Below are positions 36,777 to 45,777 of a DNA stretch of 64,000 bases, piece by piece. This DNA comes from Gemmata massiliana (lineage in GTDB: Bacteria > Planctomycetota > Planctomycetia > Gemmatales > Gemmataceae). The position numbers and the translations under genes are program-made. Position 1 is the stretch's first letter. Each line of letters opens with the position of its first letter. The stretch lies in NCBI RefSeq assembly GCF_901538265.1, contig NZ_LR593886.1, positions 5,911,738 to 5,975,737 of the forward strand. Reading direction: 5' to 3'. The notes under the pieces were generated by a model. It was not told the origin of the DNA. It searched no databases and was given only the letters and a program-made list of their open reading frames with translations.

Positions 36777-38885
36777 ATGCCCACTAACAGCCCTTCACTC
36801 CTCGTCCCCGCAACGGCGGACGCACTCGTTGAATCCCTGAAGCGCGCGTGGCGCCGGGGCGATCCACCCAACGCCGCCGATGCACTCCGTGATCACCCGG
36901 AACTGCTCCGGCACCGGTCCCTGGTCGTGGACCTGGCTTACGAAGAATACTGCCTCCGGGAAGAAGCGGGCTCTGCACCCGAGCCGGAGCAATTCTGCCG
37001 GCAGCTCCCGGTGTTCGTGTCCCAGGTTCGGGAAGTGATCCGCGGACACCGGGTCTTCGCCGATCACCCCGAACTCTTTTCCACGCCAGAAGTTAACTGG
37101 CCCAAACCTGGGGACAACTTTGAGGGACTGACCATCGAGCGCGAGTTGGGGCGCGGTGGGTTCGCCCGCGTGTACCTGGCCCGCGACCCCGCCACTGGGA
37201 ACCGGCCCGTCGCCCTGAAGCTCTCTCAGCACGCCTCCGGTGAGGCGGGGACGCTCGGGCTGATCGCTCACCCCCACATCGTCGCCGTCCACTGGGCGCG
37301 GCGTGTGCAGGGGCTGCACGCGATCTGCATGTCGTTCGTGGGGGCCGCAACGCTCGCCGATGTGATCGAGTCTACTTTTCACGGTCCGACAGCGAACCAG
37401 CCGCGCTCGGCCCAAACGGTACTCGGGGTCACCGACTCGACCGCAGCGCCTGCGGTACATAGTGTCCCATTCCTGACCGGTCGCGAGTCCTATCCCAATA
37501 CTGTCGCTCAATTTGCGTTGCAATTGGCGGACGCCCTGGCGTACCTGCACCAGTTGAACGTGAGCCACGGCGACCTGAAACCGTCCAACATCATCCTCGG
37601 CCCAAGCGGGCACCCGTACCTGATCGACTTTAACCTCGCGACCGGATTGGACGACGCCCTGATTCGGTGCGGAGGAACAATACCGTACATGGCTCCCGAA
37701 CGGCTCCGCGTACTCCTCGGTGAGCGCGAGGGAGTGGGGACCGCCGCACCGACGGACGTTTACTCCTTGGGCGCGGTGCTGTTCGAGGCGCTTACGGGGC
37801 TATTGCCGTTCAAGCCGGGATCGTTCCTCGATCCGAAGGATCTGGCCCGCGACCTGCTACGCCGCCAAGCGCTCGTGCCGCCCAGCGCGGCCACTTGCAA
37901 CCCGGAAGTACCTGGGGCGCTCGCGAAAATCATCGCAAGCTGCTTGCAATTCGACCCGCAGAATCGCCCCACGGCGCAAGCTCTGGTTCAACAGCTCCGA
38001 CACCACCTGGACCGGCGCGCGCGGCGCAAGCGGGCGCTCCTCGCCGGGTGCGGGTTACTCGGCAGCATCGCGCTGGCCTGGCAAATCGCGACGACCGGTA
38101 CGGATCCACAACCCCGGCCCGAAGTCGCCGCCCCTACCAGTCCGGCGCCCGTGCCCGCGAAACCGACTACGCCCGATGAATTCTTCCAGCGCGGATGCGA
38201 GTTCCTCCGGAACGACGACATCGCCTCGGCTCTGAAGGACTTCAGCGACGCCAGGGTCGCGAGACCGGACGGCCCGAGCACGGCCTTCCTCGCACACTGC
38301 TACGCCCGATCCAGTAACCACAAGGTCGCCGCGACTTTGTACAAGGAAGCAGCGAAGGATTTCGCCTACAACAAGGCCTGGGTCCACTCCAACCGGGCCA
38401 ACAGCCTGATCCGGATGGGCACCCTCGACGACTTCCGCGAGGCGATCACCGAGGCCACGGCCGCCCTGAAACTCGACCCGGCCCTTCGTGCCGCCCGGCT
38501 CAACCGCATGCAGGCCCGGTTCCTGCTCGACCTCGACCCGAAAACAGAGGTGCTGAAGAACCCGGATGAGTGCCTGGCCGACCTGGAAGCGGTTATGGCC
38601 CAGGGACCGTACACCGTGGATCTCTTTCACAAAGCCGCACACGTGATGGCCGCGGCCGAGTACGGTCACGAGGAGCGCTGTGCCCGTGCGGTGGGTTGGT
38701 TGCGAGAATCGGTGAAGCTCGGCTACGACGCCAAGATCCTCGCCCAGGACCCGGTGTTCCGGGTTCACCTGACCGGCCGCGCCGATTTTGCCGAAGTCAC
38801 CAAGATGCCGTCCGGCGAGCGCCCCAAACACACCCAAAACCTGCACATTGTCAACCCGCTCGAATCGATTCCACCCGCGCGTTAG
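36777..38885 (+). CDS. ECF-linked serine/threonine kinase with TPR region
   Basis: 702 aa. An N-terminal helical region (about 1-110) is followed by a Hanks kinase domain (about 115-400): ELGRGGFARVYLARD, VALKLSQ, HGDLKPSNIIL (about 263), then DFN at 284 in place of DFG, MAPERL, and DVYSLGAVLFEALTGLLPF. The HGD loop keeps the catalytic Asp, but loss of the DFG Gly may weaken activity. One membrane span (about 420-438, ALLAGCGLLGSIALAWQIA) leads to an outer part of about 260 residues with TPR-like repeats. It probably controls the sigma factor upstream by phosphorylation, as in other ECF/kinase pairs; that is inference. Confidence 0.9.
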   Translation: MPTNSPSLLVPATADALVESLKRAWRRGDPPNAADALRDHPELLRHRSLVVDLAYEEYCLREEAGSAPEPEQFCRQLPVFVSQVREVIRGHRVFADHPELFSTPEVNWPKPGDNFEGLTIERELGRGGFARVYLARDPATGNRPVALKLSQHASGEAGTLGLIAHPHIVAVHWARRVQGLHAICMSFVGAATLADVIESTFHGPTANQPRSAQTVLGVTDSTAAPAVHSVPFLTGRESYPNTVAQFALQLADALAYLHQLNVSHGDLKPSNIILGPSGHPYLIDFNLATGLDDALIRCGGTIPYMAPERLRVLLGEREGVGTAAPTDVYSLGAVLFEALTGLLPFKPGSFLDPKDLARDLLRRQALVPPSAATCNPEVPGALAKIIASCLQFDPQNRPTAQALVQQLRHHLDRRARRKRALLAGCGLLGSIALAWQIATTGTDPQPRPEVAAPTSPAPVPAKPTTPDEFFQRGCEFLRNDDIASALKDFSDARVARPDGPSTAFLAHCYARSSNHKVAATLYKEAAKDFAYNKAWVHSNRANSLIRMGTLDDFREAITEATAALKLDPALRAARLNRMQARFLLDLDPKTEVLKNPDECLADLEAVMAQGPYTVDLFHKAAHVMAAAEYGHEERCARAVGWLRESVKLGYDAKILAQDPVFRVHLTGRADFAEVTKMPSGERPKHTQNLHIVNPLESIPPAR

Positions 38886-39361
38886 CTTAGCACGCGATAT
38901 TTAGCCGGAGCCTCTTGGCGAACGGCCGGTGAAACGTTTCACCGGCCCGTTGGCGCCGTTCTGTAGTATCGAATCTGTGTGAATCCCTCCAGCGCCGACT
39001 TGACGTCGGGGCCGCCGAAGCCGCCCGGGGCGCTGGGTTACGGTCCGGCATCCCGACCCGGGGACCAACTGTGCCTCAACGAGAAGACCGCGCGGTAGCG
39101 GCTACGGAACAATTCCGAAGTCCACCTCTTGGCGGCCCGCATTCCTCACGGTCGCGGCTGCTTAGACTTCACGGCCGCACTTCGGCGATTCGCGATTTAC
39201 CACTCGTAAAGCACCCCGACTACTCCGCGACCACACGCCGCTACCCGAGAACCGAACAGCCGCACGTCGTCAGACTCGTTGGGTTGTTCTTTCGGTTACA
39301 GGCCGCTATACGCTAATGTCTCGGCCACGTGAGGTTCCATCCCGTATCCTCGGGGCGAAAT
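38886..39361. other. Intergenic region with a 24-bp palindrome
   Basis: 476 nt. A perfect palindrome with no loop, centred at 38935/38936 and spanning 38924-38947 (core CCGGTGAAACGTTTCACCGG), lies 38 nt after the kinase stop; it may be a terminator or a dyad binding site. The short ORFs in the remainder have no coding character. Confidence 0.6.
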
Positions 39362-40189
39362 ATGGAAACGTATCCCCTGCATGGCGGCGCACTTCCTCTC
39401 AGCCGGTTCGCCGGGAATGCCCCCCAGCGCGATTGGGCCTGCGCCCCGCAGCCCCACACCGCTCCCGGACCCACTGCGCTCCAGATCGTACTGATTTGTG
39501 GAGGTCGGGGAACTCGGCTGGGGGCGCTCAACCCCCAACGACGCCCCAAGGCGATGTTTCCAATTAACGGGCGCCCGCTAGCCGAGCACCTGTGGCGGCA
39601 GTTCCGCGCGCTGAGCAGTTCGCCGCCCATCGTCATCCACTCCGCGGACGACCGCAGTGCGGTGGAATGGGGCACCGCACTCAAGGGAGGGGCAATCCTG
39701 TGCCCACAGGAGGCGCCCGACGGCGTCGCCAACGCCGTCGCTCTCGCGCGGCCCCACCTGACGGGGCCGGCGCTGGTCTTACTGGGCGACGTCGTGTTGG
39801 CCGGAACATTCCCGGGACCGTGGCCCGAGCCCCCAGCGGTGGGGGTGTGGTCCGAGGGGACCGACGCGACGACGGTGAACAACTTCGGGGTCCAGGTCCG
39901 GGACGGGCACGTCGACGAGTTGGTCGAGAAGCCCGCGCCTGGGTCGGGACTCGTCTGCGGAATCGGTGCTTACCTGTTGGGGGTGGAACACCTGCGTGCG
40001 TTCCGCTACACTCCAAAACACCCCCGCACCGGTGAGCGGGAGATCACAGAAGCCCTGCGCGAGCTCGTTCGCCGCGGGCACCGGCTCCGAACACTGCCCT
40101 TCGCCGGTACTTACCTCAACGTCAACGAGCCTGGGGATGTGGCCATCGCGAGCCAACTCTTGCCCGTGCCCCGAACGACAGCCGCCTGA
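39362..40189 (+). CDS. Sugar nucleotidyltransferase
   Basis: 275 aa, cytoplasmic. The NTP-transferase fold starts at about residue 40: LQIVLICGGRGTRLG (nucleotide loop), RPKAMFPINGRPLAEHLW (K-x-x-x-P), LVLLGDVVLAG (metal-binding Asp), VVEKP-like DELVEKPAPGSG and CGIGAYLLGVEHL, then the NVNEPGDVAIA end typical of mannose/glucose-1-phosphate nucleotidyltransferases. It probably makes an activated sugar for the exopolysaccharide. The first 40 residues are extra; ATG 39362 was chosen as the first ATG that is not in a longer unsupported extension. It precedes the exosortase by about 950 nt. Confidence 0.82.
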   Translation: METYPLHGGALPLSRFAGNAPQRDWACAPQPHTAPGPTALQIVLICGGRGTRLGALNPQRRPKAMFPINGRPLAEHLWRQFRALSSSPPIVIHSADDRSAVEWGTALKGGAILCPQEAPDGVANAVALARPHLTGPALVLLGDVVLAGTFPGPWPEPPAVGVWSEGTDATTVNNFGVQVRDGHVDELVEKPAPGSGLVCGIGAYLLGVEHLRAFRYTPKHPRTGEREITEALRELVRRGHRLRTLPFAGTYLNVNEPGDVAIASQLLPVPRTTAA

Positions 40190-41138
40190 ACGCCTCGACT
40201 TGCCTCTTCAAGGGCACATCGGCAATGACTCACGGAACCCTTGTCTGTGTCTGTACAAACATTTCCGTTGCGACGCACCTCTCCAGTCGAAGGTCCGCTT
40301 CTCGAGCTGTTTCGCCATACCAACCCATCAGCGTTTCGTACCCGGCAGACATCGCATTGTGCTCCACCTCACCCTGGCGCGTCACGAGCCAACATTCCTA
40401 TTTGAAGGGTCGGTGAAGTCGTTTGTGAACCTGCGACTGAAATTGACGGGGGCGTTGGCGAGTGAAGCACGTCGGGCCACTGGTCGAATTGGCTGCATTT
40501 ATCGGTACCCCGAATGACGCGACGCTTGGATTGCTGCTTGAGGGCATGCCAGAATCGAAAGTGGCGTCCCTCACTAGCATTTGATTCGGTAGGATTTTCC
40601 GCGTTGGCGACTTTTGGGGTTGTACGGTGTTTTAGTGGCCACTAAATTACACATCCCATGACGCCCAGTGCAGAATTTCAGCTTGAAACAAGCCATATTC
40701 TGCCCAAATAACTTGGGAATTACTAAGATGCAGCACAAACAAACTAAAAAATCATCATTTCTTTTTGTAATTCTCGGAGAACTGGGAATACAAAAAAACT
40801 CCCTCCCTTACCATTCCTGTTTTTAATTTCACATTATCAATTTGCATTTTCTCCGGAACTATTGTTCAGCGAGTCGCGACTAACGGTCAAGAATCCCCTT
40901 CGACCACCTAGCGAGCAGTAAGTGTCGGAGGAGAAAGACTTTAATCGCATTTGATCCATAAAATCAACTGCAGTTGTCTATCAAAAGCCCCCAATACAGC
41001 TACAAACTTTCAGCTAGTTTGGCGTTGTCGAAGTACAAAATCTACAATTGACCAACTGACCACTTGTTACCTGAGCAAGATCCGTGACTTACCAAAACTC
41101 GGATCAGCCAACAACTAAAACCTGGCAGGTTCGTCTTC
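40190..41138. promoter_or_regulatory. Long AT-rich region before the exosortase operon
   Basis: 949 nt without a supported gene. The first 350 nt have normal composition and short ORFs of no clear coding value; from about 40600 the DNA becomes markedly AT-rich. A 16-bp perfect palindrome TTTAGTGGCCACTAAA is at 40631-40646 and is a good operator candidate. The promoter of the exosortase/Wzz operon is expected in the last 200 nt. Confidence 0.5.
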
Positions 41139-41999
41139 ATGTTCGCCAATCCCGCCCAGCGATCACTACTGCTGCCAGTTACGGCCTCATTTATCCTGCT
41201 GGGTTGGGCGTATTGGGAAACGCTTGAAGCCATTGGCGAACGGTGGGCGACAGATCCGCAGTATTCACACGGCTTTCTAGTTCCTGTGTTCGCGGGCTTT
41301 CTACTCTGGAAACGCAGAGACCTGCTGACATCCGCCGACTTCCGCCCCCGTTGGTGGGGGTGCGGTTTGGTTCTGCTCGGTGTGGGGCTGCGGTTTGCGG
41401 GCTACGCAATCTATCAATCGTGGCTTGACGCCAGTTCGCTGCTCGTTGCACTAGCCGGAATCGCCGGTGCGGCAGGGGGACGCCGGGCACTGATTTGGGC
41501 CGGCCCTGCGATCCTGTTTCTCGCGTTCATGATTCCCCTCCCGTACCAGATCCAAATGATGCTGGGCGGAACCCTCCAACGCGCGGCCACAATCGCCAGC
41601 ACGTATGTCCTCCAAACGCTCAACGTCCCCGCCGTGTCCGAAGGCAATATCATTATCCTGACTGACAGCCGACTCGGAGTGGTTGAAGCCTGTAACGGCC
41701 TGAGCATGCTGGTGACGTTCTTTGCGCTCGCAACCGGTGTGGCAATTCTCGCCGAACGAAGCACGGTTGAGAAGATCTTCATTGTCGCGAGCGCAGTTCC
41801 CATCGCGATTGCTGCGAATGTCGTTCGGATCAGTCTCACGGGTATCTTATTTGAGTTACAACGCGGTGAGTGGGCACGAATGGTATTTCACGATCTGGCT
41901 GGGTGGTTGATGATGCCTCTCGCGCTGGCCTTGCTCTTGGGCGAATTGGTCATCCTTCGACGAGCGATTCTGTACGTCCCAAGTGAAGCTACCGCGTAA
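41139..41999 (+). CDS. Exosortase (EpsH-type membrane cysteine transpeptidase)
   Basis: 286 aa with about eight membrane spans. Exosortases cleave and transfer proteins that carry a C-terminal PEP-CTERM-like signal. The three family residues are present: Cys185 (VVEACNGLSMLVTF), Arg230 (ANVVRISLTGIL) and His251 (MVFHDLAGWLMMP). The N-terminal ERWATDPQYSHGFLVPVFA block is also typical. Position next to a Wzz/BY-kinase and EpsI is the standard exosortase/exopolysaccharide context; planctomycete members of this kind are often called XrtU, which I cannot confirm here. Start ATG 41139. Confidence 0.92.
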   Translation: MFANPAQRSLLLPVTASFILLGWAYWETLEAIGERWATDPQYSHGFLVPVFAGFLLWKRRDLLTSADFRPRWWGCGLVLLGVGLRFAGYAIYQSWLDASSLLVALAGIAGAAGGRRALIWAGPAILFLAFMIPLPYQIQMMLGGTLQRAATIASTYVLQTLNVPAVSEGNIIILTDSRLGVVEACNGLSMLVTFFALATGVAILAERSTVEKIFIVASAVPIAIAANVVRISLTGILFELQRGEWARMVFHDLAGWLMMPLALALLLGELVILRRAILYVPSEATA

Positions 42000-42110
42000 C
42001 ACAATCAGTCCACACTCGGATACTAATAGGCCCTGATAAAAATCCTTGAAAACGGTCCCGACAGGGATTTGCCAGAGCCTTAATTAAAAACTCACAAGGC
42101 GTACCTACAC

Positions 42111-44351
42111 ATGACTCAAATAAGTGGCAACGGACAAGCCCCCCCGGAAAAACGCGCCACTACACTATCTGGCCGAGCAATTCTCAATGCCGTAAAGCGG
42201 CGCCCTTTTACACTACTCGGCGTCGCGATACTTGCGGCAGGCGTTGGGGCCACAGTTTGGCTCTTTCTCCCGCTCCCGAAGGCGACCGCGGCCACGGTAT
42301 TCCATATTTCGTCCCAGACCCCTTCAGTCCTCGGTCAAACAGACGGGCAGACCAACTTCGCGTCATATCGTGCGTCCCAAATCGCCCTAATCAAGCGGCG
42401 ACTGACTCTCAACAACGTGATCAAAGAACCGGCCGTCGACAACTTGGCAACCGTCAGAAAGCAACCCGACCCGATCGCGTGGCTGGAGCACGCGATCAAG
42501 ATCGACGCCCCGGTCAACAGCGAATACATGCGAGTGTCTCTCGAAGGAAACGATCCCACAGAATCGAAAATCATTCTGGAGCACCTGAGAACGGCATACC
42601 TCGCTGACGTCGACCTGCGCGATAACGGGGCCAAGCGCACGCGATTGAAGACGCTAGAAGACACGACACAGAAATACCGCAAGGACGTAGAGGATGCCCA
42701 CAAGCGAATGGATATCATCGCGGTCGCCCTCGGAACAAAAGACGAAGCGACGCTAATGACTCTCGATGCAATCCTTCGAGACGAACTCCGCCTCGCTCAA
42801 CGAGACCTGCAAACGGCAACCGAGAACGTGGCGCTAACGGTCTCCTCCCCCCCGGGAGCTAAGTCATTGGAGGAATGGGGGCCCGTGCTAACGCTCCCGT
42901 GGAACCTGGGAACCATCGAACCCGTACCCCCTATTCCCCCGGCCGAATCGCGAAGCCGAGTCGAAGCTGAAACGCGCCAAGACGCTCACCTCAAACTCCT
43001 CGATGAGGCCGTCGTCGCATCGAAGGAACGATTGAACAAGGTCAAAGAGCGCTACCAAGAGGGCGAGCAAGCTCCCGCAATTACCAAAGCTGAAAACGAT
43101 CTGAAAGCCGCGGAACAGAAGCGAGACAAGTACCGCGACGAATTACAGGCCGCGGCCGCGATAATCGCACAGAAGAAGTACGCCCAGCAAGAATTACAGC
43201 GGCGCGCCGAATTCCGGGAAAAAGTCGAAACGCTGGAGAAGCGAGAAAAAATTGCCAAAGGAAAGATCGAAGAGATAATAAAAAGAGTGTCAAAAACCAA
43301 TGATTACAAAATCGAACTCGACGGCCTCAAGCTTTCGATCGGGCAAACGGAGAAACTGAACCAATCGCTCGGAGAAACAATCGCGAGATTGAGAGTGGAA
43401 CTTGGGGCCCCTCCGCGTGTATCGTGTTCGGAAGACCCGTTCATTGTCACCGGTCTTGAGGGGAACCGACGACTGAAATTCACCGTACTCGCGGCGCTTG
43501 CGGTGTTCGGACTTGGGCTCGCGGGCGCCATTGGTTGGGAAACCCGTGCCCGGCGCGTCATTGATACCGACGACGTAACCAAAGCTCTCGGGGTACGACT
43601 GCTCGGTACCGTTCCTGTAGCCGGCCAAGAGTCGAGTAAATCGGGTCGACCAGCTCCTTCTCTCGTCGAGGCCATCGACGCAACCCGCACGATGCTGGTA
43701 CACGGCACCGACGAGCCGGACCTACGAGTTTTCGTCGTAACGAGCGCTGTTTCGGGCGAGGGCAAAACCTCTCTGACGGGACATCTTGCGATCAGCCTCG
43801 CCCGAGCCGGGTTTCGCACGCTACTCGTCGACGGTGACCTCAGAGCACCGACCGTTCACCGCGTGTTCGACGCGCCCCTCGCTCCGGGGCTGTGCGAAAT
43901 TCTGCGAGGAAGCGCCAGCATTGCGGAAGCCGTTCGGCCGACCGGAATCCCTGGCCTGTCGGCCCTTACTGCAGGTCAGTGGACGCTGGCCACGCGCCAC
44001 GCAATTGTCGGCGACCGTTGGCGCGTAACAAAGGACGAGCTTAAATCAAACTTCGACTTCGTTATCGTAGACACATCACCGCTCCTCTTGGTATCCGACA
44101 CGCTGCTGCTCGCGCGTGAGGCGGACGGGGTAGTGGTTTCCGTCTTGATGGGTGTCAGTCAAATCGCCCTCGTGGACGAAGCCGTCGCGCGACTACTAGC
44201 CGTCCGCGCCAAGGTGACAGGGGTGATTGCGAACGGCGTGCGTCACGCGGCCCACGCGTACACGCACGGCTATGGTACGATTGATCCGATCGATCACAAC
44301 GTGCCCGCCCCGGCCATTGCCGCTGGTCCGGCTACTACTGAGAGGGAATGA
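42111..44351 (+). CDS. Polysaccharide chain-length regulator fused to tyrosine autokinase (Wzc-like)
   Basis: 746 aa. A first membrane span at about 36-54, a Wzz-type periplasmic part with long coiled coils (about 170-430), a second span at about 453-475 (FTVLAALAVFGLGLAGAIGW), and a cytoplasmic BY-kinase: TSAVSGEGKTSLTGHLA (Walker A at about 548-556), LLVDGDLRAPTVHRVFD (Walker A') and DFVIVDTSPLLLVSDT (Walker B). The C-terminus has only two Tyr (HAYTHGYGT), few for the usual Tyr cluster. It controls export and chain length together with the Wza-like lipoprotein (14.7 kb). The ATG of epsI overlaps its TGA. Confidence 0.92.
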   Translation: MTQISGNGQAPPEKRATTLSGRAILNAVKRRPFTLLGVAILAAGVGATVWLFLPLPKATAATVFHISSQTPSVLGQTDGQTNFASYRASQIALIKRRLTLNNVIKEPAVDNLATVRKQPDPIAWLEHAIKIDAPVNSEYMRVSLEGNDPTESKIILEHLRTAYLADVDLRDNGAKRTRLKTLEDTTQKYRKDVEDAHKRMDIIAVALGTKDEATLMTLDAILRDELRLAQRDLQTATENVALTVSSPPGAKSLEEWGPVLTLPWNLGTIEPVPPIPPAESRSRVEAETRQDAHLKLLDEAVVASKERLNKVKERYQEGEQAPAITKAENDLKAAEQKRDKYRDELQAAAAIIAQKKYAQQELQRRAEFREKVETLEKREKIAKGKIEEIIKRVSKTNDYKIELDGLKLSIGQTEKLNQSLGETIARLRVELGAPPRVSCSEDPFIVTGLEGNRRLKFTVLAALAVFGLGLAGAIGWETRARRVIDTDDVTKALGVRLLGTVPVAGQESSKSGRPAPSLVEAIDATRTMLVHGTDEPDLRVFVVTSAVSGEGKTSLTGHLAISLARAGFRTLLVDGDLRAPTVHRVFDAPLAPGLCEILRGSASIAEAVRPTGIPGLSALTAGQWTLATRHAIVGDRWRVTKDELKSNFDFVIVDTSPLLLVSDTLLLAREADGVVVSVLMGVSQIALVDEAVARLLAVRAKVTGVIANGVRHAAHAYTHGYGTIDPIDHNVPAPAIAAGPATTERE

Positions 44352-45007
44352 CCGTGCGACTCACGATCGGACCATTGTTGTTATGCACTACAATCCTTGG
44401 AGTCGCGGGTGCAGTGCACGGGGTCCAAACGGACCGATGGAGCCCTTCCCCACATCTGTCTCGCGCTCTGGATCGTCTCCCCCACGTCCCTCAAAGTGTG
44501 GGGGACTGGAACGGGGTCGACATACCCCTTGAAGCAAACGATATGTCGCGAGCCGGAATCAAAGGTTGGATCTTCCGTGTTTACAAAAACTCTCGAACAC
44601 GAGAAGAAGTGTCGGTCCTCCTAGTTTGTGGGCGCGGCGGACCAATTAGCGTGCACACCCCGGACGTGTGCTACACGGGCGCGGGCTACCGACAAAAAGC
44701 TGATGCGACGATACAGGAAATGGAATGGGCAGAAGGAGTAAAGGGAACGTTTCGGGTTGCCCGTTTTGGCAAACCAGGGATTGTGCCCACCCAACTTGAG
44801 ATATACTGGACTTGGTCGCGCGACGGGCGCACGTGGCAGGCCCCAAACGCCCCCCGATTGTCCTTCGCACGCGAACCTGCGCTGTACAAAATGTACATTA
44901 TCCGACAGTTCGTTGCTGGATCGCGAGAAGAAAATGCAAATTCGTGTCGTGAGTTCCTGCAACGTGCCTTACCTGACTTCAATCAGGTGCTCACTGCGTC
45001 CGAGTAA
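44348..45007 (+). CDS. EpsI-family exosortase-associated protein (DUF3485)
   Basis: 219 aa with an N-terminal membrane or signal segment (LTIGPLLLCTTILGVAGAVHG). The EpsI core is PQSVGDWNGVDIPL, FRVYKNSRTREEVSVLLVCG, HTPDVCYTGAGYR (the conserved Cys in the H-x-P-x-x-C-Y motif) and EIYWTWSRDGRTW. EpsI proteins accompany exosortases in nearly all systems; their exact role is not known. ATG 44348 overlaps the Wzc stop by 4 nt (ATGA), so it is translated with it. Confidence 0.88.
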   Translation: MTVRLTIGPLLLCTTILGVAGAVHGVQTDRWSPSPHLSRALDRLPHVPQSVGDWNGVDIPLEANDMSRAGIKGWIFRVYKNSRTREEVSVLLVCGRGGPISVHTPDVCYTGAGYRQKADATIQEMEWAEGVKGTFRVARFGKPGIVPTQLEIYWTWSRDGRTWQAPNAPRLSFAREPALYKMYIIRQFVAGSREENANSCREFLQRALPDFNQVLTASE

Positions 45008-45564
45008 GCAATTGCTCCCTCGGCTCATTACGATTTAAAGCCAAAGCGAAAATATGGCGACCCAAAATCATTGAGATCTTCAGAGGCATTGTTTCGCTCC
45101 TTATGTCGCGCCAGCAAGCTACGCTCTTGAGAAGATTATCAAGAAGCCGTGCAAATTGATTGTCAATTTCACACTCCTCTTGACTGCGATTCCGATTGTC
45201 GTAACTTTCTAAATCCCTGCGCGACAGACCTCTTCGGATCTCGGCTTTTACTCTCAAATACGTGCTGAGTAGAGCGGCTGGTCTTGCTTGCTGGATCTAT
45301 GAGATCCGAATGGTGGCGAACGGCTGTGAAGCCGGGTCCGATGAGGTGAAGTTTACAGAACACCCGACCAACCGTCGTTACGTGGGCGCCCTTTTCCGCC
45401 CACGTAACAACCAATGGCCTCAACTCCGGAACGTGATCTGGAGCGACATGAGCTTGGCGGGGCCACACCCGGAATTTTCGCCCCCCTTGTCTGTATGAAC
45501 GAAACTGGTTCTTGACCGCTGTTACGTTGACAACGGTAACCTCTGAGCCAACCTCCGAATCATA
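45008..45564. other. Gap after epsI with hairpin and degenerate ORFs
   Basis: 557 nt. A hairpin with a perfect 12-bp stem (GTTACGTGGGCG at 45377-45388, complement 45397-45408, 8-nt loop) is the only clear structure. Minus-strand ORFs (44991-45257 and 45169-45606) overlap each other and are not supported. The stretch may be the ruined 5' part of a gene whose end survives as the next ORF. Confidence 0.4.
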
Positions 45565-45777
45565 TTGGGGACGGTCGTGTACCTCCTCGGTTTCTCTTAC
45601 ATCCAAGTGCGTCGGGGCATGCGGCTCCCTAATCCGCTCGTTAAAAACCGGACCGTGGGCACCGCGCCGACCTACAAAGGGATCGAGGTTATCTTCCGCG
45701 ACACTTCCACACCCAACGAAAGCGAAGACACTTTGGTTACCGAGAGCGGGCTCACCTCGTGCGGGGGAGTACCATGA
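45565..45777 (+). CDS. Small membrane ORF coupled to the polymerase gene
   Basis: 70 aa from TTG 45565. The N-terminal part (LGTVVYLLGFSYIQVRRG, with hydrophobic codons also just upstream of the start) suggests one membrane span; the rest is polar and not recognised. Its TGA overlaps the ATG of the polymerase gene (ATGA), the same coupling as between wzc and epsI, which argues that this end was or is translated. It is either a genuine small subunit or the 3' end of a broken gene. Confidence 0.45.
   Translation: MGTVVYLLGFSYIQVRRGMRLPNPLVKNRTVGTAPTYKGIEVIFRDTSTPNESEDTLVTESGLTSCGGVP

Noticed and set aside
45169-45606. A 145-codon minus-strand ORF in the gap after epsI
   Set aside because: No recognisable motif, overlaps another minus-strand ORF and the likely coding plus-strand end.
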